Notes under the pieces: model-generated
The model's input: the letters and a program-made list of their open reading frames with translations, nothing else
Database searches by the model: none
What the model was told of the DNA's origin: nothing
In this document: one piece after another, positions 28,698 to 38,622 of the stretch
Layout of the letters: each line of letters begins with the position of its first letter
Position numbering within the stretch: position 1 is the first letter of the stretch
NCBI GenBank assembly: GCA_003290465.1
Contig: CP030759.1
Coordinates: forward strand, 3,225,106-3,289,105
Source of the DNA: Candidatus Sumerlaea chitinivorans
GTDB taxonomy: Bacteria > Sumerlaeota > Sumerlaeia > Sumerlaeales > Sumerlaeaceae
Reading direction: 5' to 3'
DNA length: 64,000 nucleotides
Translations under genes and position numbers: made by a program

Positions 28698-28882
28698 AAT
28701 TGGGCTGGCCGCCAATCACAGCCACTGTCCTCCCCAATATCGTTGACTTCTTAAATCCCTGCTTTATCCTACGTGGGCTGTGCCTGCCTGTTTTAGTGGG
28801 TTCGCGTGGAAGAATGGCACTCTCCTTGTTGAGCGAGTGAGGCACGGAGAAACAACTTTGTTCTGTCGGAGGGCTCTATATC

Positions 28883-29734
28883 ATGGAAATCCCAAAGTAT
28901 TGGGGTCGAGTCGCGGCCGAAATCGAGGATCGTAAAAAGAATCTCTATAACCTTGTCGCCTATCGGTGGTCTTCTGTAAGTATGCAGGACGCATTGGCTG
29001 CGGCGCAGCGGCGACTTGACGAGCTTGTGGCTCGCGTCCAAAGCGGCGAGCGCTTACAGAGGTACGGCTATGGTGAGGCCACCCCGTTACGAGAACCCCT
29101 TGTCGAGGAGCTTGAACACCGGGGCGAAATCATCGGCGTCATCACCCGCAATTCTTATGGCGCGCTTGTCCTCAATGCGGCACGTGCGATGTTCGTGGAC
29201 ATTGACGTGACTGCCCCAGAGCGCAAGGGGGGATTCCTCGCAAGACTGTTTGGCAAAGGTAAGCCAGCTCCTGACCCAACGCTCGAAGTGCAACAACGTA
29301 TCGAGGAATGGGCGCGCCGCAATTCGCGCTACGGAATGCGTCTCTACCGGACGCGAGCAGGACTGCGCATTCTTTTTACGTCCGAAGTTTTCGATCCTTC
29401 CGGAACGACAGAAGCCCGCATCCAAGAAGAACTTGGAGCAGATCCACTCTATCGCCGACTCTGTCGCGCCCAGAAATGTTTTCGCGCACGCTTGACGCCA
29501 AAGCCATGGCGGGTGAAGACGAAGAATCCGCCGGCAACGTGGCCATTTGAGTCGCAGGCTCATGCATCACGGTTTGAGACGTGGCAAAAAAAGTATGACT
29601 CAGCGATCCAAAATTTTGCGGTCTGCGCGCTGATTACAACATTGAACACGGAAGACGTGCACCCAGAGGTCGCCCCTATATTGGCAATTCATGACCGATG
29701 GACAAAAGTGGGGGCGGAGGCGCCGCTTGCTTAA
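28883..29734 (+). CDS. Conserved hypothetical protein with a primase-like DxD motif
   Basis: 283 aa, soluble. Two stretches look strongly conserved in bacteria-wide relatives as I recall them: AARAMFVDIDV (about 97-107) and YGMRLYRTRAGLRILFTS (about 151-168). After these come LCRAQKCFRARLTPKPWR (about 194-211) and a C-terminal VHPE...IHDRWT. The hhhDhD pattern and following basic strand recall archaeo-eukaryotic primase-like folds, but the second motif is not clearly sxH, so I do not assign polymerase activity. It is not in an obvious operon; purA follows after a 191-nt gap. Confidence 0.75.
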   Translation: MEIPKYWGRVAAEIEDRKKNLYNLVAYRWSSVSMQDALAAAQRRLDELVARVQSGERLQRYGYGEATPLREPLVEELEHRGEIIGVITRNSYGALVLNAARAMFVDIDVTAPERKGGFLARLFGKGKPAPDPTLEVQQRIEEWARRNSRYGMRLYRTRAGLRILFTSEVFDPSGTTEARIQEELGADPLYRRLCRAQKCFRARLTPKPWRVKTKNPPATWPFESQAHASRFETWQKKYDSAIQNFAVCALITTLNTEDVHPEVAPILAIHDRWTKVGAEAPLA

Positions 29735-29913
29735 GGGGAATTGGGGAAAAGCGAGGCCGGTGGGCAATCACTCAAGCGCCCCAAGCTCGGCCTGTGGCAT
29801 TTCGGTGACATCGGTGCCCCTCGTATTTCGTACTTGCACGGGGAACATAAGCCTTTGAACATCGACAGTCGGTGGAGCGCGCGTGGCGCAGCGCCCACCC
29901 CATTTTTGTGTGA

Positions 29914-31221
<1,308 letters not shown>

Positions 31222-31265
31222 TGGGGTCGGTGCTGGCGCGGAATCAGACGGATCCCGATGGTTGT

Positions 31266-32327
31266 TCAACCAGCGGCTAACTGTAGGTCTTGCGCCGGTT
31301 CAATGATGCGCTCTGCCGGCTCGGCAGCAGGTTCAAATGCAGCCTCCAAAGCGCAAATCGCCACTTCCAACATTGAGTCGTCGGGTTCTTTTGTTGTCAG
31401 GCGCTGAAACCAATAGCCAGGCGTAATGAGAATCCGGATAAGGGGATTGTTCGGGTACTTGCCGCCGAGACGCAGAAGTTCGAAACACACCCCCGCAATC
31501 ACCGGCATCAACAGGATATGGCTCAGAATCAGGAATGTCTTGCGCAAAGCAAAAGGCAACGTCCCGAACTCGGGCCACACAAGCATGAGAATACGCGCAT
31601 AGACTGCAAAGACGAGAATCGCGACGATGAGCACAATAGCGATGAACGTCGTGCCGCACCGCGGATGCAGGGTCGTGAAAGGCCGAACGTTTTCAACGGT
31701 AAGGGGTTTCCCCGCTTCGTATGCGCTGACGGTCTTGTGTTCCGCGCCGTGATATTGGAACAGCCTACGCACATCTGGCATCAAGGAGATGGCAGCAATG
31801 TATCCCACGGTGATCGCCACGCGGATCATACCCGAGACTAAGTTGTAGAGAATCGGGGATTGTTCTTCCAGCAATCGGCGGTCCCCTTGGCCGGTGAACA
31901 AGATGGCTGCATAGTGGGTCGCGAGGTTGGGAACCACGACAAACAACGCGATCGCGATTACCAAGCTAAGCGCCATCGTGCCTGCCATCTCAAGCTTGGA
32001 CATGCCGGTAGCTTCCTCGCCCTCTTTTTCTGAGGCCACCTTGCCTTGCTTTTGAGCTTCTGCCGCCTTTGCGTCCTTGGTCGCTTCGTCCGCGGAGAAC
32101 TGGAGGGCACGATATCCAATAGCAAGCATTTCAAATAGACTGACAGCGCCGCGAATGATGGGAAAACGCAGCCAACGAATTCGTTTCGTGATGGGACAGT
32201 AGGGCTCGGAGCGTACTACGATGCGACCGTCGGCGCGCCTCACTGCGATGGCCACCCCGCGGGCGGTACGCATCATCACCCCTTCAATCACGGCCTGCCC
32301 GCCCACAGGCGATTCATTTCCACTCAT
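31266..32327 (-). CDS. DUF1385 (YqhQ-like) membrane protein
   Basis: 353 aa. The diagnostic DUF1385 opening GGQAVIEGVMMR occurs near the N-terminus, then PITKRIRWLRFPIIRGAVSLFEML. Several membrane segments follow, with YHGAEHKTVSAYEAGKPLTVENVRPFTTLHPRCGTTF between them. A charged ~20-residue stretch rich in Lys/Glu/Ala lies near residues 82-107. The family is widespread in Firmicutes and others; some members have been linked to divalent-metal metabolism, but the role is not established. A 94-nt gap separates it from the malG-like gene upstream. Confidence 0.92.
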   Translation of the reverse strand: MSGNESPVGGQAVIEGVMMRTARGVAIAVRRADGRIVVRSEPYCPITKRIRWLRFPIIRGAVSLFEMLAIGYRALQFSADEATKDAKAAEAQKQGKVASEKEGEEATGMSKLEMAGTMALSLVIAIALFVVVPNLATHYAAILFTGQGDRRLLEEQSPILYNLVSGMIRVAITVGYIAAISLMPDVRRLFQYHGAEHKTVSAYEAGKPLTVENVRPFTTLHPRCGTTFIAIVLIVAILVFAVYARILMLVWPEFGTLPFALRKTFLILSHILLMPVIAGVCFELLRLGGKYPNNPLIRILITPGYWFQRLTTKEPDDSMLEVAICALEAAFEPAAEPAERIIEPAQDLQLAAG

Positions 32328-32421
32328 ATTTATCCCCGGTCGTTTTGCTCGGTACCAGATCCGTCCTAAAACCTAAGAGCAAGAGAGCGCAATTATTCGT
32401 CAGAAACGCCTTCGGTGGGCC

Positions 32422-33333
32422 TTACGATTTCAGCCCGCTTCGTGCAATCCCTTCGATGAAGAACCGTTGCAGGATGAAGAAAATGATCACGATGGGCAGG
32501 ATACAAAATGTGCTCGCTGCCATGAGCAGGTGGTACTCGTTGCCTGCCTCGCTGTTCATCACCTGCAAGCCCACCATGATCGTGCGCATCTCGGGTTTGG
32601 AGGTTACGATGATGGGCCAGAGGAGGGAGTTCCACGTGCCGATGAACGAGAAAATTCCGCTCGTGATCAGAACCGGCTTCGAGAGCGGTACCATGACTTG
32701 CCAGAGGAACCGCCAGCGCCCCGCGCCGTCAATCTGCGCCGCATCCCATAAGTCGTTTGGGATGGTCATGAAGAACTGTCGCACGAGGAAGATCGTGAAC
32801 ACGCTCGCCAACCACGGCACGACCAGCGCTTTATACGTGTCGAGCCAGCCGAGGTTGGAAAGGATGATGTATTTGGGGATGAGCAGGACTTCGCCGGGAA
32901 CCATCAGCGTCGCTAAGACGATGTAGAAGAAAAGCCCTTTACCGAAAAAATTCATCCGTGCAAAGGCGTAACCTGCTAAGACACTCGTCACCAAGGTGCC
33001 GACAGTGCACACAATGGCCGTGTAGGTGCTCACGAAGAAGTATCGCCCGAATCCAACCTCCGGCTTGTTCCACGCCTCCACGTAGTTGTGCCACAAGAAC
33101 TTCTCGGGCCACCACGTCGGCGGATACGCCATCGCTTCGGCGTAGTCTTTGAAAGAAGTGATGACCATCCAATAGAAGGGCAAAACCATGACGAAGGCGC
33201 CAGCAATGAGAACGTTGTACTTCAGATGAGTCATCAGCAGACGGGGCTTGCCCCGCAGAAGGGCGTACGCAACCGTAAGCACCGCGTACGCGCCGTAGGC
33301 AAACAGCAGTTGTTTCATTCCCACTTCATTCAT
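32422..33333 (-). CDS. Carbohydrate ABC transporter permease, MalG type
   Basis: 303 aa with six predicted membrane segments. The EAA-loop, which docks the ATPase, reads DLWDAAQIDGAGRWRFLWQV before MVPLSKPV. The tail LQRFFIEGIARSGLKS matches MalG-type C-termini (IEGIA.GA.KG). It imports sugars with a partner MalF-type permease and an MsmX/MalK-type ATPase, neither of which is in the window. It sits directly downstream of spmB (38 nt), an unusual neighbour, so it may be read from the spmA-spmB transcript. Confidence 0.92.
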   Translation of the reverse strand: MNEVGMKQLLFAYGAYAVLTVAYALLRGKPRLLMTHLKYNVLIAGAFVMVLPFYWMVITSFKDYAEAMAYPPTWWPEKFLWHNYVEAWNKPEVGFGRYFFVSTYTAIVCTVGTLVTSVLAGYAFARMNFFGKGLFFYIVLATLMVPGEVLLIPKYIILSNLGWLDTYKALVVPWLASVFTIFLVRQFFMTIPNDLWDAAQIDGAGRWRFLWQVMVPLSKPVLITSGIFSFIGTWNSLLWPIIVTSKPEMRTIMVGLQVMNSEAGNEYHLLMAASTFCILPIVIIFFILQRFFIEGIARSGLKS

Positions 33334-33371
33334 TGGCCAAGCCTCTTTACGGTGTAAACGAGCACCATTGC

Positions 33372-33911
33372 CTATTTGCCGGCAAAGTACATGTGAGCTA
33401 AGATTATGGAGACTACTATACCTGTGAACTCGCCCGTCAAGCCCGCAGGAATGGTGTGACGCGTATTTTTCACACCAATGGCACCGTAATACACGGCCAC
33501 CACGTAAAATGTGGTCTCGGTGCTTCCCTGGATCACGCTCGCCATGAACCCCTGCATGCTATCCACCCCGTAGCGGCTAAAGATGTCGAGCATGACGCCA
33601 CGAGCGGCGCTCCCACTCAGGGGTTTCACGAGCGAAAGAAGAATAATGTCGGGTGGCACAAGGGAAGGTGGAATCAAATACCCAATCGCGTTCGCCACAA
33701 GATTCATAGCCCCACTCACCCGGAAAATTGCGATCGCCGAGAGAATCACGACCAGATAGGGGATGATCATGACGGCCACGTTGAACCCCTCCTTGGCCCC
33801 TTCCACAAAGACTTCATAGACTTTGATCTTCCGAGCATAAGCGTAGCTAACGATGAAAAGGAAAGTCAGAGGAATTACCCAGCTATTGATGAGTTCGATC
33901 GAGCCGCTCAT
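33372..33911 (-). CDS. spmB: Spore maturation protein B homolog (Gate/nucleoside-recognition domain)
   Basis: 179 aa from ATG 33911, which overlaps the spmA stop in an ATGA junction and has AAAGGAGG seven bases upstream. The SpmB core is seen: KIKVYEVFVEGAKEGFNVAVMIIPYLV, then KPLSGSAARGVMLDIFSRYG and QGSTETTFYVVAVYYGAIG. It is a multi-pass membrane protein. The name comes from Bacillus, but SpmA/SpmB pairs occur in many non-sporulating bacteria, and nothing else here suggests sporulation. Its transport substrate is unknown. Confidence 0.93.
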   Translation of the reverse strand: MSGSIELINSWVIPLTFLFIVSYAYARKIKVYEVFVEGAKEGFNVAVMIIPYLVVILSAIAIFRVSGAMNLVANAIGYLIPPSLVPPDIILLSLVKPLSGSAARGVMLDIFSRYGVDSMQGFMASVIQGSTETTFYVVAVYYGAIGVKNTRHTIPAGLTGEFTGIVVSIILAHMYFAGK

Positions 33912-34699
33912 TCGCACACCTCCTTTGGGTTCGCCGACGCAGTGGCAGCAATTTCCGCACTTGAGGGTGGCTCAGGGCTCAGTCGCTCGAATAGCTTGCT
34001 CGCCACGATCGCAGCGATCTTGCCGCAAGTCGTTGCAATCAGGATGGGAACGATGATGGTGGTTGGCGCCGTTGAGCCCGAAGCTACACGCCATGCGATG
34101 ACCGACGCCGGGAGCAAGGTGAGGCTCGAGGTGTTTAGCGCCAAAAACATACACATAGCGTTCGTGGCGGTGTCCTTTTGGCCGTTCAGCTCCTGAAGTT
34201 CGCGCATTGCCTTGATCCCCAAGGGCGTGGCGGCATTATCGAGCCCCAAAATATTAGCTGCGATGTTTAGCAGCATTGCTCCCGCAGCCGGATGATCCAC
34301 AGGCACACGCGGAAAAAGAAACCGAAACACCGGCGCAATCGCTTTGGCCAACGCCTGGATGAGACCCGCCGCCTCGGCAATCTTCATGAACCCGAGCCAC
34401 AGCGCCATAATCCCGATGTAATCTATGGCCAAACCCACGGCCCCGGCTTTTTCCTGCTTCGTTTCAGGATCCGTGTAACGGAACCCCGAAACGTTGATTG
34501 CTGCCTGAGTGATGCGATCCCCAGCTTTTGCGATCGCTTTGAGCTTTTCGCTTACGGTCGGATACTGCACCACTTCCGTGACCTCGCGCCCGTCCACGAC
34601 GCGTTGCACCGTTTCCCCATATTTTGCGTGATAGACCGACGAGCTTAGCCCGACGAGAATCCCAACCACGACCAAGAAAGCAAAAACATGATTGAGCAC
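33908..34699 (-). CDS. spmA: Spore maturation protein A homolog (Gate/nucleoside-recognition domain)
   Basis: 263 aa from GTG 34699. I favour this start because AAAGGAGG sits seven bases upstream, inside the longer alternative frame, and the protein then begins with its first membrane helix (LNHVFAFLVVVGILVGL). Family hallmarks are GLIQALAKAIAPVFRFLFP, MLLNIAANILGLDNAATPLGIKAM and MCMFLALNTSSLTLLPASVIAWR. A ~55-residue extracytoplasmic insertion follows helix 1. It probably forms a complex with SpmB, with which it is translationally coupled. Confidence 0.93.
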   Translation of the reverse strand: MLNHVFAFLVVVGILVGLSSSVYHAKYGETVQRVVDGREVTEVVQYPTVSEKLKAIAKAGDRITQAAINVSGFRYTDPETKQEKAGAVGLAIDYIGIMALWLGFMKIAEAAGLIQALAKAIAPVFRFLFPRVPVDHPAAGAMLLNIAANILGLDNAATPLGIKAMRELQELNGQKDTATNAMCMFLALNTSSLTLLPASVIAWRVASGSTAPTTIIVPILIATTCGKIAAIVASKLFERLSPEPPSSAEIAATASANPKEVCE

Positions 34700-34941
34700 T
34701 TCGAATCCTCCTTTGTGCGCAGTTTCGTTTGGCACGAAAAGCCATCGTAGATCGCGCGTGAACGGTGCTGCGCGTTCCGAGCAGAATTTTCAACTGCTGG
34801 ATTCGGAGGCGTCTCAGCGCTGCGGTCGATCGACCCGCCTTGAGTAGAATGGTAACGACGGGTTGAACCGATGTGTCGGAGCGCAAGGCTCTTCTTCCTT
34901 TGATGCGCGAGTGGAGGACACTGGGAAATAACCGGCGAGAA

Positions 34942-34980
34942 TAAAAATGGAACACCGCGGGCGCAACCTCCCGCGGTGTT
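34942..34980 (-). terminator. Intrinsic terminator of the 35007-36578 gene
   Basis: Perfect 11-bp GC-rich stem AACACCGCGGG / CCCGCGGTGTT with an 8-nt loop. Read on the minus strand it is followed by CCATTTTTATT. It sits 27 nt downstream of the stop at 35007. Confidence 0.88.
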
Positions 34981-35006
34981 TAAAAGAGGGTTTATCGTGA
35001 GGCGCT

Positions 35007-36578
35007 TTAGTAACGAACGACCTTCACGGGCTGAGTTCCCTCAAGGAATTGCTTATCACCAACCGCTTTCCGAAGCTCTTCGCCAAATTTAGGCAGCGTT
35101 TCTTCCGTTTGGCCGAACGTCAACACCACGACCCTACAACCAAATTTCGATGGTAACGTAAAGGGCGGAACCGAATCGTCGTGCGTCCCTAATGTGGGGA
35201 ACTCACCCGGGTTGAGGAAACAAAAACAAAAGTAATCATCCTTCTTCGCATCCCGACACACGCAGGTGCAACCCGGGCCGCATTTACAGGAGCACGTCGG
35301 TTGCTTAGCTGCGGCGCTACCGTCAGTAGCAGAACCATTGGCTGCGTCCGACGCGGGTTGTCGGTGATGCGTGACGTTGATGATAAGCAGCTCGAGAGGA
35401 CTCTTCCCCAGTTTCACGAATCCTTGCTTGAGCGGAATGTCCGCAAGATCTCCCGCCGAGCGTGCTGCGTCGGCTTTCGTAAGCTTGCTGCCCAACGCAA
35501 CAATTCGCGCGAATTCGTCTAAGGTGAGGGAGGCGACATCAACGGCACCTTCGTCGGCGGTGCGTTTCACGCTCCGCTGTCCAGTTTCCCCTGCCTTCCT
35601 CAGGATAAGCTTTGAAAAATTGCGGCTGAATTCTTCGGCGATGTCGTTCGGCACGGACCCGTTCGGATAGATTACCAAGCCGCGCCACTCGAACTGCTGA
35701 TCGACGGTTGCGTTCGACGCCTGCTGCTGAGAGGTGTGTCGGGGGGCTTCCGCTCGGGGCGATGTGAAGCTCGACGGCTTCGGTGTCCACGTCGGTGCCG
35801 GCTCAGTGGGTGGCGTCGGATCCACCGGATGGCGTGGTGTTTCGGTTGGGTCCTGCGTTTGCGTTGGCGTACGCGCTGGCACAGCGCCCGACGGTTTTGG
35901 CTGGCCCGCCACGTCCGAGGACGCCTCCAACGCAATCGGATCGTTGGGTTTGGTTGGTGATACGGTTGGGCCGGGAGATGGAGTGCCAGCGATCAGGGCC
36001 TTGCCGCGTTCAGGAGATTGGGGCGTCTCAGAGGCCCCCGTCTCTTTAAGCTGGAGGCGAGTACCGAGAGGGCGATCCTTTCGTGGCTCCGTTTCGCGAG
36101 GGGTTTGGGGGGCCTTCTGCTTCTCGCTCGACCCGCTTGCTGAACTCCACGGGTTTTCTTCGTCTTCGGCTGGCAGTGGGGACGCCTTAGGCGCAACGGC
36201 CCGCCCATCGGCATCCACATCCTGCCCCGCCTTTGTTGGCTGTTTCGTTCGGGAAGGTTTATCTTTATCGCGAGGCGGTAGGCCTACCTGTCCCCTGTTC
36301 TTTGTCTGCTCTATATCGCTTGGGTTGGTGGACGTGGCTCGATCTTGTGAAGTCCGCGCAGTTCCTGCATTTGTTTGGGTCTGCCACTCGACGTCTTGTT
36401 TGTTCGGTCTGTCGGCCTTTGCTGCAGGCGCTTCGTTCGCAGAAAGAAGCCCGGCTTGGATGCTCGTCGAGTGGACATGGGGCTTGCCTGTTTCATGACA
36501 CAGGGCAGCAAGCGGGATGCTGACCGTGCACAATAGGAAGCACCCAATCTTGATGGATTGCTTAGAGTACCTCATCAT
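35007..36578 (-). CDS. Secreted Pro/Thr/Ser-rich protein with C-terminal Cys-cluster domain
   Basis: 523 aa. The signal peptide (YSKQSIKIGCFLLCTVSI) is followed by roughly 250 low-complexity residues rich in Pro, Thr, Ser, Lys and Glu, probably an extended stalk. A folded C-terminal part begins near FEWRGLVIYPNGSVP. It contains a dense Cys stretch TCSCKCGPGCTCVCRD plus FCFCF, at least ten Cys within about 30 residues, suggesting a metal site or disulfide knot. No known domain is recognised. Codon bias shows the real frame is minus: a long plus-strand frame over it (35734-36498) is a shadow of the repetitive codons. It is monocistronic with its own terminator. Confidence 0.78.
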   Translation of the reverse strand: MMRYSKQSIKIGCFLLCTVSIPLAALCHETGKPHVHSTSIQAGLLSANEAPAAKADRPNKQDVEWQTQTNAGTARTSQDRATSTNPSDIEQTKNRGQVGLPPRDKDKPSRTKQPTKAGQDVDADGRAVAPKASPLPAEDEENPWSSASGSSEKQKAPQTPRETEPRKDRPLGTRLQLKETGASETPQSPERGKALIAGTPSPGPTVSPTKPNDPIALEASSDVAGQPKPSGAVPARTPTQTQDPTETPRHPVDPTPPTEPAPTWTPKPSSFTSPRAEAPRHTSQQQASNATVDQQFEWRGLVIYPNGSVPNDIAEEFSRNFSKLILRKAGETGQRSVKRTADEGAVDVASLTLDEFARIVALGSKLTKADAARSAGDLADIPLKQGFVKLGKSPLELLIINVTHHRQPASDAANGSATDGSAAAKQPTCSCKCGPGCTCVCRDAKKDDYFCFCFLNPGEFPTLGTHDDSVPPFTLPSKFGCRVVVLTFGQTEETLPKFGEELRKAVGDKQFLEGTQPVKVVRY

Positions 36579-36607
36579 GATGTTCCTTTCTTGACCAACT
36601 TACTGAG

Positions 36608-36627
36608 ACTGCTTTGGCAAAAGCAGT
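36608..36627. repeat. Hairpin in the leader of the 35007-36578 gene
   Basis: Perfect 8-bp inverted repeat ACTGCTTT-GGCA-AAAGCAGT. It lies 30 nt before the ATG of the minus-strand gene and 200 nt after the sat stop. On the plus strand ACTTTTT follows, but no plus-strand gene ends here. It may be a 5'-leader stem or the barrier between sat and the next gene. Confidence 0.5.
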
Positions 36628-36827
36628 ACTTTTTCAGTATAGTTTTTCTCATGAACATATAGAATGTCAACACGGAGGCATCGAATCGGACGACCCGTCG
36701 ATTGGTTTCCTAAGTAGAGACGCTGAGCGCTGCACGCTCGCGCGATATTTGTAATCGCTGACGAACGCGTAGCGCTCACCGTCACAACGCTTATCTCCGG
36801 TTTCGCTTTTTCTGCTCAGCGACGACC

Positions 36828-38027
36828 TTAAATGCCCGCACCCTCGCTTTGCTGAGCGTAGCCCTCGATAAGGATCTGAGCGACTTCAGGCCGCGTGAAT
36901 TCTGGTGGCGGCATGACGCCCGCCGAGAGCATCTCGCGGACCTTCGTCCCGCTCAGTGTCACGTGATGCTCTTTCGAGTGCGGGCAGGTTTTTACGCTCG
37001 CCATGTTCCCGCACGCCCGGCAGTAAAACGTGTAGTCGAAGAATAGGGGGGTGATCCCAATCGCTTGCGGGTCAAAGTTGTCGAAGATATAGTGCGCGTC
37101 GAAGGTTCCGTAGTAGCTTCCGACCCCCGCGTGGTCGCGCCCCACGATGAAATGCGTGCAGCCGTAGTTTTTGCGGATGAGGGCATGAAAAATCGCCTCG
37201 CGTGGTCCTGCGTAACGCATCGCCGCCGGATTCACACCTATGATCACGCGCTCGCGCGGATAGTACTTCTCCACGATCACTTCGTAGGTACGCATGCGGA
37301 GCTCGGCGGAAACGTCGTCGCCCTTCGTTTGGCCCACCAGCGGATGGAGAAAGAGGCCGTCCGTGATCTCCATCGCCACTTTTTGCATGTATTCATGGGC
37401 GCGATGGATGGGGTTGCGGGTCTGAAATGCCACGATGCGGCGCCAGCCGCGCTTGCGGAACGCCTCGCGGCTTTGGGCTGGCGTGAGGCGGTATTCCACG
37501 AAATCATCGTGCGGGGGCAGATTGATCACATCCAAAGTCCCACCCAACGCAAACTCCCCGCGTTTCATAAGCGCGGCAACCCCCGGGTGCTTTTCATCGT
37601 CGGTCCCGTAAACCTGCACCGCTTCGTTTGCTTTATTGTAGCGGAATTTGGACTCCACATGGAGGATAGCCAGTAACGTTCCGTCCGGACCGTAAATTGC
37701 GACGTCATCGCCTTCTTTCACTCGGCCGGCGAAGTCCTCCGTCACCGTCAGGGTGAGCGGGATCGTCCAAGGCAGCCCCGAGGTGAGGTGCATGCTGTTG
37801 ACGACGCTTTCGTAGTCGTCGAAGTTCAAAAAGCCTTCGAGGGGAGATGCGGCCCCCACAGCGATGATCTCAATATCTGAGGCTTCCCACTCCCCGACGT
37901 TGAGTTTGGGTAAATGCTCGGCGCGCGCAATTGCTTCTTCGCGCGCCTCCCCCTCGAGTAAGCGGTTTACAAGCTTTCCGCCATGGGGCGAGATTGACGA
38001 GACTGGACCGGGCTGAAGTGGACTCAA
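36828..38027 (-). CDS. sat: Sulfate adenylyltransferase (ATP sulfurylase, Sat/MET3 type)
   Basis: 399 aa with a TTG start nine bases after GGAG. The ATP-sulfurylase motifs are all present: FQTRNPIHRAHEYMQK (QxRNP and HxxH), GVNPAAMRYAGPREA, and VGRDHAGVGSYYG. Zn-type ligands FYCRACGNMASVKTCPHSKEHH come near the end. It is the monomer-type enzyme lacking an APS-kinase domain. It makes APS from sulfate and ATP in assimilation, or works in reverse in dissimilation. No aprAB, cysC, cysH or sulfate transporter is nearby, so direction is undetermined. A palindrome 84 nt upstream may be its operator. Confidence 0.96.
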   Translation of the reverse strand: MSPLQPGPVSSISPHGGKLVNRLLEGEAREEAIARAEHLPKLNVGEWEASDIEIIAVGAASPLEGFLNFDDYESVVNSMHLTSGLPWTIPLTLTVTEDFAGRVKEGDDVAIYGPDGTLLAILHVESKFRYNKANEAVQVYGTDDEKHPGVAALMKRGEFALGGTLDVINLPPHDDFVEYRLTPAQSREAFRKRGWRRIVAFQTRNPIHRAHEYMQKVAMEITDGLFLHPLVGQTKGDDVSAELRMRTYEVIVEKYYPRERVIIGVNPAAMRYAGPREAIFHALIRKNYGCTHFIVGRDHAGVGSYYGTFDAHYIFDNFDPQAIGITPLFFDYTFYCRACGNMASVKTCPHSKEHHVTLSGTKVREMLSAGVMPPPEFTRPEVAQILIEGYAQQSEGAGI

Positions 38028-38110
38028 TGTTCGTTACTCCTTATCGATACGCAAATGTCGCCTAAGTAAGCTGCTGAAGACTCAAACCGCACTACGCAGG
38101 CGCATTAGTG

Positions 38111-38133
38111 CTATTAGTCTACTAAACTAATAG
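38111..38133. promoter_or_regulatory. Operator-like inverted repeat upstream of sat
   Basis: CTATTAGT-CTACTAA-ACTAATAG: a perfect 8-bp inverted repeat with a 7-nt spacer, in an AT-rich island ~84 nt before the sat start. An extra ATTAGT half-site lies at 38104-38109. A plausible promoter reads toward sat just upstream (TTGAAT near 38160 and an AATAAT box near 38137, minus strand). The layout suggests a dimeric repressor or activator controlling sat. The regulator is unknown. Confidence 0.5.
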
Positions 38134-38622
38134 ATTATTATTCGCTACCTACGAAACTTTATTCAAGGGGCCACCGCGCAGCACGGTTCCCATTGCGGCT
38201 CCCAAGACAAAAATTCCTCACTCGAAGCGTCGCGTACTTCCAATGCACTTTTTGGGACTCCACGAATCTGATCGAACCCGAACCCTTGATGCGACCGGTC
38301 AATAATGGTGGCTCCGAGATGGTAAAAATCGCCTTTTGTCCCTACCGGGGCGCGTTAGTGGCCGCCCTTATTGAGTCCTTCTCGTGGTATCGTGACTGCT
38401 CTTGGTCACGTACTGGGTCGCTCGTCACCCACCGGTTTTTTGAGTGGGCAGAATCTGAAAAAAATCTGAAAAAATCGGTGTTCAACTTCCACTCGCGTCT
38501 TGCTTCAGAGCACGCGCTGACCCAGCCAAGGATTCTACTCTTGATCGTTTCTCCAAGAGTTCCCTATGCGAGTCTTACGAGGGAAGCGTAGCTTCAACTG
38601 CCCCCAAGGAGTATTCCGAACC
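38134..38622. other. Region between sat and the ligase-like gene
   Basis: About 490 nt between divergent genes. A 132-codon plus-strand frame (38193-38591) has no ribosome site, signal or familiar motif, and I treat it as chance. The end holds AAGGAG (38606-38611) for the GTG at 38623. Confidence 0.5.

Noticed and set aside
33372..34699. Sporulation capacity suggested by spmA/spmB
   Set aside because: These genes are common in non-sporulating bacteria, and no other spore gene is present.
35734..36498. Long plus-strand open frame (254 codons) over the Pro/Thr-rich gene
   Set aside because: It is antisense to a gene with a signal peptide, terminator and Cys domain; the frame stays open because of the repetitive codons opposite.
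38193..38591. 132-codon plus-strand frame between sat and the ligase fusion
   Set aside because: No ribosome site, signal or recognisable residues.
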